This document shows, one piece after another, positions 17,857-19,192 of a stretch of DNA of 19,192 nt (the first letter of the stretch is position 1; the number at the start of each line of letters is the position of its first letter). Position numbers and translations under genes: made by a program. Location: positions 1-19,192 of the forward strand of contig JANBQC010000540.1 in the NCBI GenBank assembly GCA_027576995.1, written 5' to 3'. Origin of the DNA: Dimargaris cristalligena. Lineage: Eukaryota > Kickxellomycota > Dimargaritomycetes > Dimargaritales > Dimargaritaceae. The notes beneath the pieces are model-generated. The model was not told the DNA's origin and did not search any database. It saw nothing but the letters and a program-made list of their open reading frames with translations.

Positions 17857-18580
17857 TCTTGTATATGCACATCGTATTTGTAGAGGTAACTTACATAAGC
17901 CTAATGGGGTATATATCGGCAGTGGGGTGTCGGTCTCGTTTATTTAAAAAGCGGTAAATATGAGGGTTTTGAAAAAGAGTAGTGCAAAGTTCGATATTAT
18001 TAAGAAGCATTGGAAGTTCTAGTAAATTGAGGGGATTAAGAAGCTTGGCTGATGGTTATTTATATGGCCAATATTAATCCAGAAATAGGTGTAAGTAGGC
18101 GTCCGTAAAACATGGTTAAGGAACCCTCGGGGGCCAAATTCCTTGTTGTACATCAGCATCTCGCCCATGGGATGGTGGTGGTTAACTAGTAGAGGTTAGC
18201 CCAGGGTTATTAAACTTCATTGACCAGGTTAATGTAAGAACAGACTCTAGTTGGGTTGTAGATGGCTATAGTGTACCCTAGAAATCTAAAGGTATGTCCA
18301 GGGCTGGGGCCCCAGACATATCAGCGTAATCAAGGGGAGTTGAATGTTTGTGGTAGCCGGGGTTGGTTCCTGAAATGGTCGAAAGTGTAGCAACACCCTC
18401 TATAGCCCTATTAATGTGGTAGCCATAGTCAGTGCCTGTCATAACCTAAAAGTGCCTTTGCTTATATTCTCTTGATTTTACCTATTAAAGCAAATGTTTT
18501 TATGCTCATTAACTGAAAATAAGCGTATATCAACGCTATATTTCATCTCCCTCATATTTCTATTCCCCGTGCCAATTAAC
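17857..18580. other. Spacer without recognised features
   Basis: Mixed AT-rich sequence. I saw no open frame with an ATG start, no repeat shared with the rest of the window and no RNA gene. The end turns into a C/T-rich, promoter-like stretch at about 18550-18746. Confidence 0.5.
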
Positions 18581-18746
18581 GGTTTATAATCCTATATCCC
18601 CTCTGTTTATATTCACCATATTCCCCGCCATTTCGTACCAACTCTGGGTAATCAACTTCGCCCACGCACTTACTGTTTAGCCCAGAACCACATTTTCCCC
18701 ACTGCCGCCTCGTCTAGTTTTCAATCCCTCCTCACTACTTCAATCA

Positions 18747-19034
18747 ATGCCGACATGTGTATCTAGTTTGCTGCTGTGCTGCTATTATCGGCCATTCTGG
18801 AACTCCAGTTCCTCGCTATTGCCCATAATTAAGGAATCCATAAATATTTCAAATGTAAGTTTGGACAATGTTTCAGATATAACTCTGGCCTCCCCTTTGG
18901 TAGATTTCAGCAAAGGCCGTGTATATTTCCCAAAATGTGGGTATCCAATGTACTATTATTGCAAAAGCCAACACATTTGTTGTAAGGTGCAACATGGACC
19001 ACAGGATATCACAGCCAGCCTCTTGGGTTGGTAA
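18747..19034 (+). CDS. Uncertain small open frame, perhaps a broken secreted-protein gene
   Basis: The frame reads 95 residues from an ATG, after a C/T-rich leader and a TTTATAAT element (18583-18590). It contains seven cysteines and three N-glycosylation sequons (NIS, NVS, NVS), but the start is a poor signal peptide. A perfect donor GTAAGT lies at 18855-18860 and an acceptor TTTCAG ends at 18910, so a 56-base intron is possible. In the +1 frame, an ATG at 18756 is followed by a stop after three codons and then by a good signal-like stretch (FAAVLLLSAILELQFLAIA). The original gene may thus have been a secreted protein now broken. Which reading is right cannot be settled from sequence alone. 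Confidence 0.25.
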   Translation: MPTCVSSLLLCCYYRPFWNSSSSLLPIIKESINISNVSLDNVSDITLASPLVDFSKGRVYFPKCGYPMYYYCKSQHICCKVQHGPQDITASLLGW

Positions 19035-19192
19035 TTAGCTTGGCTTATGAAATGAAATAGGGCCATTGGCCAGGCCTCGAACTCAACAAGTTGCGACCAT
19101 TCCTATTACCAGTAGGTTACGTTCTAATGGTTCTCATGGCACCCTTTCCTTCAACTTAGCTCGGAAGTTCTTCATATTCTTATTGCTAATCT

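Noticed and set aside
18855..18876. Very short intron ending at the first TTTCAG
   Set aside because: Twenty-two bases is far too short for spliceosomal removal; the acceptor ending at 18910 is the nearest reasonable one.

Overview
The window looks like a piece of a filamentous or early-diverging fungal nuclear genome. The coding exons are GC-richer than the flanking DNA, the spacers are AT-rich, one gene carries four GT-AG introns of 128-246 bases, start codons often have a purine at -3, and several genes are small with secretion signals. The two genes that can be named are universal eukaryotic ribosome-biogenesis genes whose sequences read like fungal members. No ribosomal RNA, tRNA, CRISPR array or intact transposon was recognised. 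Placement below the level of fungi is a guess; a zygomycete-grade lineage would fit.

Left part (1-9.9 kb): a gene-poor, AT-rich region with three small genes, all on the + strand. One encodes a four-helix membrane protein (2730-3287). The second encodes a secreted, hydrophilic protein of 138 residues with a possible Kex2 site (5215-5631), behind an unusually legible promoter with CCAAT, CRE-like, CT-tract and TATA elements. The third encodes a secreted, strongly cationic, cysteine-free peptide of 87 residues (8694-8957). Between them lie two families of degenerate dispersed repeats (235-328 with 4108-4202, and 6853-6912 with 9494-9553), a perfect palindrome (7420-7440) and a minus-strand stretch that resembles a frameshifted F-box coding relic (about 6963-7171).

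Middle part (10.1-15.9 kb): two co-directional ribosome-assembly genes, about 0.6 kb apart. The first is NOC3, five exons and 774 residues, which acts in the Noc2-Noc3 complex on pre-60S particles. The second is a single-exon DEAH-box helicase of the Dhr2/DHX33 type, which acts in nucleolar pre-rRNA processing on the 18S side. A TCACGTGA E-box and a TATA-like element lie upstream of NOC3.

Right part (16-19.2 kb): gene-poor again. It holds a minus-strand open segment with a clear PD-(D/E)XK nuclease-fold signature (TPDYV, then AIECKG), probably the last exon of a gene or a gene fragment. A divergent small Cys/His-containing open frame lies next to it, and an uncertain small frame sits near the right edge. 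The general picture is housekeeping nucleolar genes embedded in DNA rich in small secreted proteins and decayed sequence. I did not find a multi-gene system whose parts clearly work together beyond the NOC3-helicase pair.
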